From: UBA1424 sp041669225
GTDB taxonomy: Bacteria; Bacillota_I; Bacilli_A; RFN20; CAG-826
Reading direction: 5' to 3'
DNA length: 9,037 nucleotides
Assembly (NCBI GenBank): GCA_041669225.1
Contig: JBAYBO010000043.1
Span: 1 to 9,037, forward strand
This document shows positions 1 through 6,058 of the stretch, one piece after another; position 1 is the stretch's first letter; each line of letters opens with the position of its first letter. The notes beneath the pieces were generated by a model. That model was given only the letters and a program-made list of their open reading frames with translations, ran no database searches and was not told the DNA's origin. Both the position numbers and the translations under genes were made by a program.

Positions 1-112
1 GGACAAACGGAATAATCGGAATATATTGAATGGCTAAAAAGCGCGTCAAGATAATGACTAAGGCAATAAAGATGCCGGATAAGGTAATTTTTTGTACAGT
101 ATCTAGTTTCAT
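1..112 (-). CDS. ECF transporter S component, folate (FolT-like) family, N-terminal fragment
   Basis: Only the first 37 codons are in the window; the gene runs off the left edge. The translation begins MKLDTVQKITLSGIFIALV and continues through a hydrophobic helix to LTRFLAIQYIPIIPFV. A short polar N-terminus, a first membrane helix, then an (S/T)RF motif and a P-rich turn ending PFV is how substrate-binding S subunits of ECF vitamin transporters start, especially the folate group. These subunits capture a vitamin at the membrane and work with a shared EcfT/EcfA module, which is not in view. The ATG at 110-112 is preceded by GAGGGTAGGG (120-129) with a 7-nt spacer, and this ribosome site overlaps the folC stop codon, so the two genes are probably translationally coupled. 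Adjacency to folC supports folate as the ligand. Another vitamin is possible because the binding-site residues are outside the window. Confidence 0.72.
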   Translation of the reverse strand, partial: MKLDTVQKITLSGIFIALVIILTRFLAIQYIPIIPFV

Positions 113-129
113 AAGTTTACCCTACCCTC
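113..129 (-). promoter_or_regulatory. Ribosome binding site of the S-component gene, overlapping the folC stop
   Basis: The purine-rich stretch GAGGGTAGGG (complement of 120-129) contains the TAG stop of folC and lies 7 nt before the ATG at 112. This fixes the start of the truncated downstream gene and indicates coupling of the two reading frames. Confidence 0.6.
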
Positions 130-1336
130 GTATTTGTCTTCCAACTAATGCGGCAAAAGCTAATGAGCCGGTGACGAGAATAATATCGTCTGGATACTTT
201 TCCTGTAAGTCTTTTAAGGCTAAAACGTAATCATCATAAAAGGGATACTCATCTAGATAAAAGAAATACTCTTCTTTCGTTCTTGCTCGTTTATGGTCAA
301 AAGTCGTTAGAGTAAGTGAGACCGCATCTTTACTTAATGAGGTCAGCATCAACGAATGGTTTTTGTCGCGAAAACACGCGAAGAGAACATGAACCGGTTT
401 TGTCTCCGTTTCGTTAATTGTTTGCATTAAATTTTCAATTGCCTCTGGATTATGCGCACCATCAACAATGATATTGTCCGTAATTCGCTCATAACGGGCC
501 GCTAAGGGCGAAACGAGCAATCCATGACGAACATTATCTTCGTTAACTTTAAACGTCTCAGCAAGGATTTTTGTGGCTTCGATGGCCAAGCAGGCATTCT
601 TGATTTGATATTTAGCTTTTGTGTTAAGCTTTAAGTCGTGATAGGGTCGGTAATCAAAGATAATCGTGTCTCCAACTTTATCATTATGATAATCGTCGAC
701 GATATATACTGGCGAACGGCATTCTTTCGCCGTCTCACGAATGGCGAATAAGGCGCTTTCATCAAGCGAGCCCACTAAGACGGGAGAGTTATTTTTAATA
801 ATGCCTGATTTTGATTTAGCAATTTCGCTGACGGACTTACCTAGATAATTTGTATGTTCAAGCGAGACGCTGGTAATAATGGCAAGCACATTATTGAAAA
901 TATTCGTCGCGTCGAGATAACCGCCCATTCCGACTTCAATAATTGCCAAATCAGGCTTTTGTTCATTAAAGTAGGCAAACGCTAAATAGGTTTGAATTTC
1001 AAAAGATGTCAGCTCATATTTAATAAAATTTGCTTCTTGTTCATTAAATAGTCTTAGAACATCTTCATCTTTAATGTGTTCATCGCCCAATGCGATCATT
1101 TCGTTCATGCTTTCAAAGAAAGGCGAAAGATATGTTCCGACTTTGTAACCAGCGTGCTGATAAATGCTTTTTAAATAATTAACCGTCGAACCCTTGCCAT
1201 TCGTGCCGGTCACGTGAATCGAAGGAATAGTAAAAGAAAAACGAATCGCTTTTAGAAAGCGGTCAAAATTATAACGGTCATAACTAGATAAATCACGCTC
1301 AAGAAAGAAAGCATTCAGGTCATTAATATTGTTCAT
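122..1336 (-). CDS. folC: Folylpolyglutamate synthase (possibly bifunctional dihydrofolate synthase)
   Basis: A 404-residue protein of the Mur ligase superfamily. FolC adds glutamate units to reduced folates using ATP, which traps them in the cytoplasm. Visible signatures: the P-loop HVTGTNGKGST at residues 41-51, YLSPF at 69-73, EVGMGGYLDATN at 134-145, the SLEHTNYLG segment with His161, the KSGIIK loop at 176-181 whose first Lys matches the carbamylated lysine of the family, DGAHNP at 292-297 and LVTGSL near 387-392. Length is slightly short of the usual 420-440. One oddity is Tyr140, where the family motif is normally GGRLDATN. The ATG at 1336 lies 2 nt after the smpB stop, and GGGTGA inside the end of smpB serves as its ribosome site, so it is co-transcribed with smpB. 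The next gene looks like a folate-type S component, consistent with salvage. Without biochemical data, dihydrofolate synthase activity cannot be decided. Confidence 0.93.
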   Translation of the reverse strand: MNNINDLNAFFLERDLSSYDRYNFDRFLKAIRFSFTIPSIHVTGTNGKGSTVNYLKSIYQHAGYKVGTYLSPFFESMNEMIALGDEHIKDEDVLRLFNEQEANFIKYELTSFEIQTYLAFAYFNEQKPDLAIIEVGMGGYLDATNIFNNVLAIITSVSLEHTNYLGKSVSEIAKSKSGIIKNNSPVLVGSLDESALFAIRETAKECRSPVYIVDDYHNDKVGDTIIFDYRPYHDLKLNTKAKYQIKNACLAIEATKILAETFKVNEDNVRHGLLVSPLAARYERITDNIIVDGAHNPEAIENLMQTINETETKPVHVLFACFRDKNHSLMLTSLSKDAVSLTLTTFDHKRARTKEEYFFYLDEYPFYDDYVLALKDLQEKYPDDIILVTGSLAFAALVGRQIRG

Positions 1337-1338
1337 GA

Positions 1339-1809
1339 TTAATCACCCATACCGTTATTTTTGATGACGCGATCAATCATCCGTTTATCATCACGGGCTT
1401 TAATCGCCTCGCGTTTATCATAGTTCTTTTTGCCTTTGCCTAAAGCAATCTCGACTTTGACAAGACCATGTTTTAAATATACTTTCGTCGGCACAATCGT
1501 AAAGCTTTTTTCCTCGGCTTTTTGTCGGAGGCGAATAATTTCCATTTTATGGAGCAAGAGTTTTCTCGTTCTTAGAGGGTCGTGATTAAAGATATTGCCC
1601 TTATCGTAAGGAGCGATATGCATGTTTAAAAGAAAAGCTTCGTTATTGTTGAAGATGACATAGGAATCATTAAGCGAAGCACCGTTATGACGTAACGATT
1701 TAATTTCCGTGCCTCTTAGTTCAATTCCGCATTCTAAAAAGTCACTCAGAAAGTAATTGTAGTGAGCTTTGGAGTTTTTGACTAAAATCTTAATTCCTTC
1801 TTTTTCCAT
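1339..1809 (-). CDS. smpB: SsrA-binding protein SmpB
   Basis: A 156-residue protein matching SmpB over its full length. SmpB binds tmRNA (ssrA) and brings it to stalled ribosomes for trans-translation. Hallmarks are the early segment KNSKAHYNYFL (residues 11-21), ELRGTEIKSLRHNGASLNDSY (30-50, the tmRNA-binding barrel), the HIAPYDKGN segment (64-72), the HDPLRTRKLLLHK motif (76-88), and the C-terminal LGKGKKNYDKREAIKARD (123-140) leading to the basic tail that enters the mRNA channel. The ATG at 1809 follows a short AGGA site with tight spacing. It is the first gene of a minus-strand operon with folC and the S component. The ssrA gene is not in the window. Confidence 0.97.
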   Translation of the reverse strand: MEKEGIKILVKNSKAHYNYFLSDFLECGIELRGTEIKSLRHNGASLNDSYVIFNNNEAFLLNMHIAPYDKGNIFNHDPLRTRKLLLHKMEIIRLRQKAEEKSFTIVPTKVYLKHGLVKVEIALGKGKKNYDKREAIKARDDKRMIDRVIKNNGMGD

Positions 1810-1831
1810 GCGTCCTGCTTTCGCAACAAAG

Positions 1832-1859
1832 ATTATACATTACTTAGTAACAAGATTCA
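1832..1859 (-). promoter_or_regulatory. Probable promoter of the smpB-folC operon
   Basis: On the minus strand a perfect TATAAT (complement of 1832-1837) lies 22 nt before the smpB ATG. At 17-nt spacing upstream is GTGAAT (complement of 1855-1860), a weak -35 match. The expected start near 1825 would give a leader of about 16 nt that includes the AGGA ribosome site. The -10 is convincing and the -35 is poor. Confidence 0.5.
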
Positions 1860-1879
1860 CATATTAGAATAAATATGAC

Positions 1880-1911
1880 AAAAAACACACTAGAAGTGAA
1901 TCATTTATTCA
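1880..1911 (-). terminator. Weak candidate terminator after fic
   Basis: Just past the fic stop the minus strand can form two short hairpins: TGAAT/ATTCA with a 5-nt loop (1897-1911) and CACT-TCT-AGTG (1888-1898). The second is followed after two bases by a run of six T (complement of 1880-1885). The stems are only 4-5 bp and mutually exclusive, so termination is likely to be partial at best. Confidence 0.3.
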
Positions 1912-3050
1912 GTTCCATCACGGAACAAGCTTAAATAATCTTCGTAAGCATAGATGCGATACCTTTTATCGCCTTCAATCTTCTTCAAAATGCCTAATTC
2001 CACAAACGTTAAGACTGCATTTGAAACTGTATTAAAAGCCTTTCCAATATTGTCGCTTGCCGTTTTGATATCAATAATCGGATGTGCTTCAAGATAGGTA
2101 AGAAAAAGGAGCGCCGTCTTGCGTGGCTTTGCGCTTATCTTATCAATCAAAACGAGATTTTTAGCTCTTAGTTTTAGGAGGCTGTCAATAGTTTGCAAGG
2201 CATGCGCGGCGGTCTGAATAACGCCTTCGACAAAAAAGCGAATCCAGCCTTCGTAATCGCCTTTGGTTCCGACCCACGTTAAACGGTCATAATATTCACT
2301 GCGATTTTTCTTTAGAAAATAGGAAAGGTACAAAATATTGTGGCTTAATAAGTTATATTGCTTTAAAAGCAAAGTAGTCAATAATCTTCCGACGCGTCCA
2401 TTGCCATCTAGGAAAGGATGAATTGATTCGAATTGATAATGAATAAGGGCGATTTTGATTAAGGGGTCCGTGCCCTCTTCTTCGTGAATGTAGCATTCTA
2501 AACTGGCAAGAGCTAGATGCATGTCGCTGACATTCGGCGGGACATAGCGTGCGCTTTGTAGACTGCTTCCGACAGCGCCGATCCAGTTCTGCGTCTTGCG
2601 TAATTCGCCAGGTTGTTTATCTTGTCCGCGCGAGGAGGTCAGCAAAACAGTATGCATCTCGCGCATAAAACGTACAGAGATTGGTAGTTGTGCAATAAGC
2701 GAATTCGCGTGTTCAAGGGCTTTTAAGTATTGAATAACATCTTCGACATCGCGATTAACATTTGCCTTAATTCGCGAATCAAAAAGATCATCAAGCGAGG
2801 CCTGGGTGCCTTCAATCTGACTTGATAGAAGGGCTTCTTTACGAACATACATCGAAAGAAAAAGGGCTTGATTAGGGATTAAGGCTAAAATACCGTCTAA
2901 TTTGCCAAAAAGGAGATATGCGCTTTTAAGAGATTCATTTAAGTTCGCATCGATGACAATGGTTGGAGACGGCGGCAAATCACTCGGCTTAAAAGATTGG
3001 TACGACAACTTACCGCTTAGATTGTTGACATATGTTCCTGATCTCTTCAT
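1905..3050 (-). CDS. Fic-domain AMP-transferase with N-terminal inhibitory helix and C-terminal winged helix
   Basis: Fic proteins transfer AMP (sometimes another nucleotide group) from a nucleotide to a hydroxyl on a target protein. Residues are numbered from the ATG at 3050. The Fic/DOC N-terminal region spans about 20-105 and carries the inhibitory helix motif S76-x-x-x-E80-G81, so this is a class II (self-inhibited) Fic. The flap ARYVPPNVSDM (about 167-177) is followed by the catalytic loop HPFLDGNGRVGR at 211-222, with the catalytic His211 and all key residues intact. A winged-helix-like region fills about 308-373. The start is the ATG at 3050 because GAGG sits 5 nt upstream; a GTG two codons earlier (3056) would overlap that site. 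It is divergent from the ATPase gene, with a repeat-rich region between. The winged helix suggests it may act on its own promoter. The target is unknown. It stands alone, without a separate antitoxin, as expected for class II. Confidence 0.92.
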   Translation of the reverse strand: MKRSGTYVNNLSGKLSYQSFKPSDLPPSPTIVIDANLNESLKSAYLLFGKLDGILALIPNQALFLSMYVRKEALLSSQIEGTQASLDDLFDSRIKANVNRDVEDVIQYLKALEHANSLIAQLPISVRFMREMHTVLLTSSRGQDKQPGELRKTQNWIGAVGSSLQSARYVPPNVSDMHLALASLECYIHEEEGTDPLIKIALIHYQFESIHPFLDGNGRVGRLLTTLLLKQYNLLSHNILYLSYFLKKNRSEYYDRLTWVGTKGDYEGWIRFFVEGVIQTAAHALQTIDSLLKLRAKNLVLIDKISAKPRKTALLFLTYLEAHPIIDIKTASDNIGKAFNTVSNAVLTFVELGILKKIEGDKRYRIYAYEDYLSLFRDGTE

Positions 3051-3061
3051 AGTCACCTCGC

Positions 3062-3153
3062 AACTGAAATTACAATTATAAAGTAGTACCTTAATTTCAT
3101 TTCGTCAAACAAACTGAAATAAGATGGCGGTTTTTCTTCTAATTTCATTTTGT
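3062..3153. repeat. Four-copy operator-like repeat upstream of fic
   Basis: Four related elements alternate in orientation. A is AACTGAAATTA at 3062-3072, the reverse form. B is TAATTTCATTTCGT at 3092-3105, the forward form. C is AACTGAAATAA at 3112-3122, reverse. D is TAATTTCATTTTGT at 3140-3153, forward. A to C is 50 bp and B to D is 48 bp, so an A+B unit is present twice in about 92 bp. They cover the fic promoter. This looks like a set of binding sites for a dimeric regulator; the fic product, with its winged helix, is the nearest candidate. The region is AT-rich, so some chance similarity cannot be excluded. Confidence 0.5.
3075..3108 (-). promoter_or_regulatory. Probable promoter of the fic gene
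   Basis: The minus strand has TTGACG (complement of 3103-3108, 5 of 6 to consensus) and a perfect TATAAT (complement of 3075-3080), but 22 nt apart. At the standard 17-nt spacing from TTGACG the hexamer is TACTTT, only 3 of 6. Either TATAAT works with a weak -35, or the unusual spacing means an activator or repressor shapes this promoter. Copies A and B of the TAATTTCATTT-like element flank the TATAAT, and copy B abuts TTGACG. Confidence 0.45.
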
Positions 3154-3252
3154 GAGTTCGAATTAAAAATAAATTTAGGAAAATAAAGGTCACTAATCGC
3201 CGTTCTAAACAAGCCTACATGTTATTTAGTAATGGAAGGTTAATTCCTTGTA

Positions 3253-3281
3253 TTGACATCACAAATTTGATTTGTTAAATT
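3253..3281 (+). promoter_or_regulatory. Promoter of the plus-strand ATPase gene with a palindrome in its spacer
   Basis: A perfect TTGACA at 3253-3258 and TAAATT at 3276-3281 (4 of 6) are separated by exactly 17 nt. The spacer carries a perfect inverted repeat, ACAAAT-TTG-ATTTGT, at 3261-3275, ending flush against the -10. A palindrome in this position is a classic repressor operator. The transcription start is expected near 3288, inside the first copy of the adjacent 15-bp tandem repeat. Confidence 0.62.
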
Positions 3282-3311
3282 AAGTGTATCGTAATAAAGT
3301 GTATCGTAATA
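3282..3311 (+). repeat. Perfect 15-bp tandem direct repeat at the ATPase transcription start
   Basis: The 15-mer AAGTGTATCGTAATA occurs twice without a gap, at 3282-3296 and 3297-3311. It begins immediately after the -10 hexamer and ends 10 nt before the ribosome site GGAGAAAGG at 3322-3330. Each copy includes GTAT-CGTA-ATA(C), an imperfect dyad. It could be a pair of operators or a recent slippage duplication that changes the 5' leader length. Confidence 0.6.
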
Positions 3312-3332
3312 CAGTTTGATTGGAGAAAGGTT

Positions 3333-4691
3333 ATGTTTATTGGTAGAGGCGAAGAAAAACAGGTCATTATTGAAAGAATCGAAAATACTACATTTGAATT
3401 TGGGATTTTGTACGGACGGCGAAGAATCGGTAAAACAACATTGCTTAAAAACATTTTAGAAGAAAGGAAGGGCATCTATTTTGTCGCTAGTGAAATGGAC
3501 TTCACATATAATCTAGAAGCTTTTTCTCGGGTAGTGGCGATATATTTCGATGAACCGGTGACATTTGATTCTCTGGAAATGCTTTTTGCCTATCTAAACA
3601 AAAAATCTCAACAAGAAAGACTTATTGTTGTCATTGATGAGTTCACCTATCTTTTTGCCAAAGAGAAAGGTATCGAATCAATGTTCCAAAACATTATTGA
3701 TCATACGATAGAACATTCAAACATGGTCTTAATTCTCTCCGGCAGTCAGGTGGGAATGATTGAAGATGTAATCTCCTATAGCCGACCTTTATACGGACGT
3801 TTGACTTTTAAAATGAAGCTGGAAGCTTTTGACTATTACGACGCAGCTCTTTTTTATCCCAATTTTAGTACTGAGGATAAAATTATCGCCTATAGCATTT
3901 TCGGAGGCATACCCCATTATCTTTCGCGAATTGATGATGATTTACCAATTAAAGAAAATGTAATTAAACTACTGAGTAGTAAAAACGCTGATTTTAAAGA
4001 TGAAATTAATTTTTTTCTAAAACAGGAGCTTCGATCCATCAGTGCATATGGGATGATTATTTCGGCGATTGCTGGTGGTGCGACCAAACTAAATGAAGTC
4101 GCCCAACGCGCACAAATAAAAGAAACAGGGACCGCAACAAAATACATTAATACGCTTCGCGATTTAAATATCATTGAAAAAGAGGTGTGTTTTGGCGAAA
4201 GGGAAAATTCAAAGAAAACAATATATAAAATCAAAGATAACCTATTCCATTTTTATTACTTATTTATTCAAAAGAATAAGTCACAAATTGCCATGACCGA
4301 CGAAAACTATTTTTACGATACATTTATCAAACCAAATTTGGATACATATGTCGGGCATAAGTTCGAGATAATAGCTAAACAATATCTAATAAGAAAAAAC
4401 AAAGAAAATCTAACCAATCCCTTTATTGAAGTTGCCCGCTACTGGGGTAATAACAAAGAATTAAAACGTGAAGTAGAAATTGACCTTGTAGTCAAAGGAA
4501 AAAACACTTTAGTCGTCTATGAGTGCAAATGGACAAATGATTTATTTAGACTCTCGGAAGTAAATAATTTACGAAAGAGCGCTAATCATTTACACCCAAC
4601 ATCGCTTCAGGCCTTTTCTAAATCGGGTTATAGTGATGAGGCAAAGAATGCTTTAGATAAGGCATATATACTTGATGATTTATTTAATTAG
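3333..4691 (+). CDS. ATPase of the ATPase_2/DUF234 type with a PD-(D/E)xK-like C-terminus
   Basis: A 452-residue P-loop ATPase of the STAND/AAA-like ATPase_2 group common in archaea and scattered in bacteria. Walker A is GRRRIGKT at residues 28-35, Walker B is LIVVIDEF at 97-104, a sensor-like LILSGSQ is at 133-139, and the family motif SRPLYGR is at 150-156 with a candidate arginine finger. A winged-helix region follows at about 235-290. The C-terminal DUF234-like part carries EIDLVV (382-387) and ECKW (397-400). The D384...E397-x-K399 spacing matches a PD-(D/E)xK nuclease core. No signal peptide or membrane helix is seen, so it is cytoplasmic. Its role is not established; members have been linked to mobile or defence-like islands. 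The ATG at 3333 has a good GGAG site 7 nt upstream. It is the only plus-strand gene here, sampled lines are mostly near 35% GC against about 40% or more nearby, and its stop overlaps the serpin gene's stop. Confidence 0.85.
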   Translation: MFIGRGEEKQVIIERIENTTFEFGILYGRRRIGKTTLLKNILEERKGIYFVASEMDFTYNLEAFSRVVAIYFDEPVTFDSLEMLFAYLNKKSQQERLIVVIDEFTYLFAKEKGIESMFQNIIDHTIEHSNMVLILSGSQVGMIEDVISYSRPLYGRLTFKMKLEAFDYYDAALFYPNFSTEDKIIAYSIFGGIPHYLSRIDDDLPIKENVIKLLSSKNADFKDEINFFLKQELRSISAYGMIISAIAGGATKLNEVAQRAQIKETGTATKYINTLRDLNIIEKEVCFGERENSKKTIYKIKDNLFHFYYLFIQKNKSQIAMTDENYFYDTFIKPNLDTYVGHKFEIIAKQYLIRKNKENLTNPFIEVARYWGNNKELKREVEIDLVVKGKNTLVVYECKWTNDLFRLSEVNNLRKSANHLHPTSLQAFSKSGYSDEAKNALDKAYILDDLFN

Positions 4692-6058
4692 TAAGTTGGA
4701 TTATATACTTGACCAACCAAGATGGTCGCTTCGTGATAAGTAACAGTAAAGACAAAGGGACGATCGAAAACAATTAAAGACTCATTATCGATGGGGGCAG
4801 ATTCACCAACGCTGGTGATGGTTACAGAGGCTGAATAAATACCACCGAAATCAAAACTCATTGTCGAGAACTGCTCGATTGCCGTTACGACGAGAGTATC
4901 ACTATTTAACAAACCGGCCGCCGCGCTATTATTAAAGACGCCATTTAACCCATAATCCTTAAAGGATTTCATTAAGTCTAAACGATTATCGATTTTAAAG
5001 TACGGAACCTTCGCACCTATTTGTGATTCTTTGGTGTGACCACTAGTAAGAACACTATCAAAGATATCGGAAGGTTCTTTACCAACATTAGGAAGAAAGA
5101 AGTTAACTCTCATGCTTTGTAAGCTAATTTCAACACCACGATAATCATCATTAGTTAAGGATAATCCGCCATGTTCGATAAAATCGACTTCTTTGTCAGT
5201 TTCGCTATGGAATGTCATTTTATGGTCACCGCCATTATATTCGGCCTCATAATCTTTGCTCGCGTTTTCATTCGCCCAAGTATTTTTAGCAAAATATGAA
5301 GAGACGATGGCCGCGACCGTATTTCCATCATCAATTTCAATTTCAGGAATAATCGGAAAACGATCTTTGGGAACATACATATTAAGCCATTCATTAATTA
5401 AAGCGCTTGTCGGCTTACGGGCGATGACGTTCGCATAGTAATAATTAGATAATACTTCGAGGAACTCATCACTTCCCTCTCTTAAATCATAAAGAATATC
5501 GTCATACCAAAAAGAGTTTAACGAGTAACCTGCGCTACTTCCCAAAACATCAATTACGTCTTTACTAACTTGGTTTAGTTCATCGACGGAGTCAACGCCG
5601 ATTGCTTCTAATATCTCGCTTTGCGAAGTCCCGGTCGATATATAGCCTAAAATCGCGACATTAACAAAGGCATCAACGGGTGAAAAACTTCGCGCGTCAA
5701 AGTTTCCAGAAAACACTAATGGTGAAAAACTCGCAACAAAATTATTATAAACTTCTAAAGAAGAAACACGATAGTTGAACGAAGTATCACCGCTAGTCGC
5801 TCTCTCTGCAGGTGTATTCATGTAATAACTGGGTGGATTAGTCGCATCATAACTTTTAGGCCATAACGCCACGCCTAAAATAACACCTAAAGCCGCAACG
5901 CTGGTAAAAACCGGAACATAAATTGCCCATTTATGTTGGGGTTTAGGTGTCACTGGTGACGGTTCATTAAACATAACCTTGCCTTCGAAATCAAGATTCG
6001 GAGTTTTCTCATCCAAAATCTCGGAAGCTTGGTTTTTAAAGCGCTTGCGATAATTCAT
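4688..6058 (-). CDS. Membrane-anchored serpin with short cytoplasmic tail, partner of an ECF sigma factor
   Basis: A 456-residue protein in three parts. Residues 1-43 are a basic/acidic cytoplasmic tail, 44-66 a single transmembrane helix (inside-N, with lysines before it), and about 95-456 a full-length serpin domain outside the cell. Serpin landmarks: FSPVDAFVNVAILGYISTGTSQSEIL (125-150), a YFAKNTW segment (255-261) matching the family's YFKGxW, VNFFLPN (318-324), VPYFKIDNRLDLMKSFKDYGL (351-371, the IPKFxI...L strand-helix), and the C-terminal FDRPFVFTV (431-439) and GQVYNPT (449-455). The reactive loop is about 405-430. Serpins inhibit proteases by a large refolding after loop cleavage. 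The ATG overlaps the sigma gene's TGA, and a perfect AGGAGG lies 6 nt upstream. This position is normally occupied by an anti-sigma factor, and the cytoplasmic tail could play that part. That role is inferred; the tail has no domain that I can name. Confidence 0.85.
   Translation of the reverse strand: MNYRKRFKNQASEILDEKTPNLDFEGKVMFNEPSPVTPKPQHKWAIYVPVFTSVAALGVILGVALWPKSYDATNPPSYYMNTPAERATSGDTSFNYRVSSLEVYNNFVASFSPLVFSGNFDARSFSPVDAFVNVAILGYISTGTSQSEILEAIGVDSVDELNQVSKDVIDVLGSSAGYSLNSFWYDDILYDLREGSDEFLEVLSNYYYANVIARKPTSALINEWLNMYVPKDRFPIIPEIEIDDGNTVAAIVSSYFAKNTWANENASKDYEAEYNGGDHKMTFHSETDKEVDFIEHGGLSLTNDDYRGVEISLQSMRVNFFLPNVGKEPSDIFDSVLTSGHTKESQIGAKVPYFKIDNRLDLMKSFKDYGLNGVFNNSAAAGLLNSDTLVVTAIEQFSTMSFDFGGIYSASVTITSVGESAPIDNESLIVFDRPFVFTVTYHEATILVGQVYNPTY

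Noticed and set aside
30..230. Plus-strand open frame of 66 codons
   Set aside because: It lies opposite the S-component start and the end of folC, has no ribosome site and no recognisable features.
1911..1925. GTTCC/GGAAC hairpin at the end of fic
   Set aside because: A five-bp stem within the last codons, not followed by a T run; unlikely to terminate transcription by itself.
3275..3475. Minus-strand open frame of 66 codons across the ATPase start
   Set aside because: It is antisense to the Walker A region; its repeated C-terminal residues simply translate the 15-bp tandem repeat.
3917..4234. Minus-strand open frame of 105 codons inside the ATPase gene
   Set aside because: It is antisense to clear coding sequence and resembles no protein family.
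5256..5438. Plus-strand open frame of 60 codons inside the serpin gene
   Set aside because: Antisense shadow of a conserved serpin segment, with no ribosome site.
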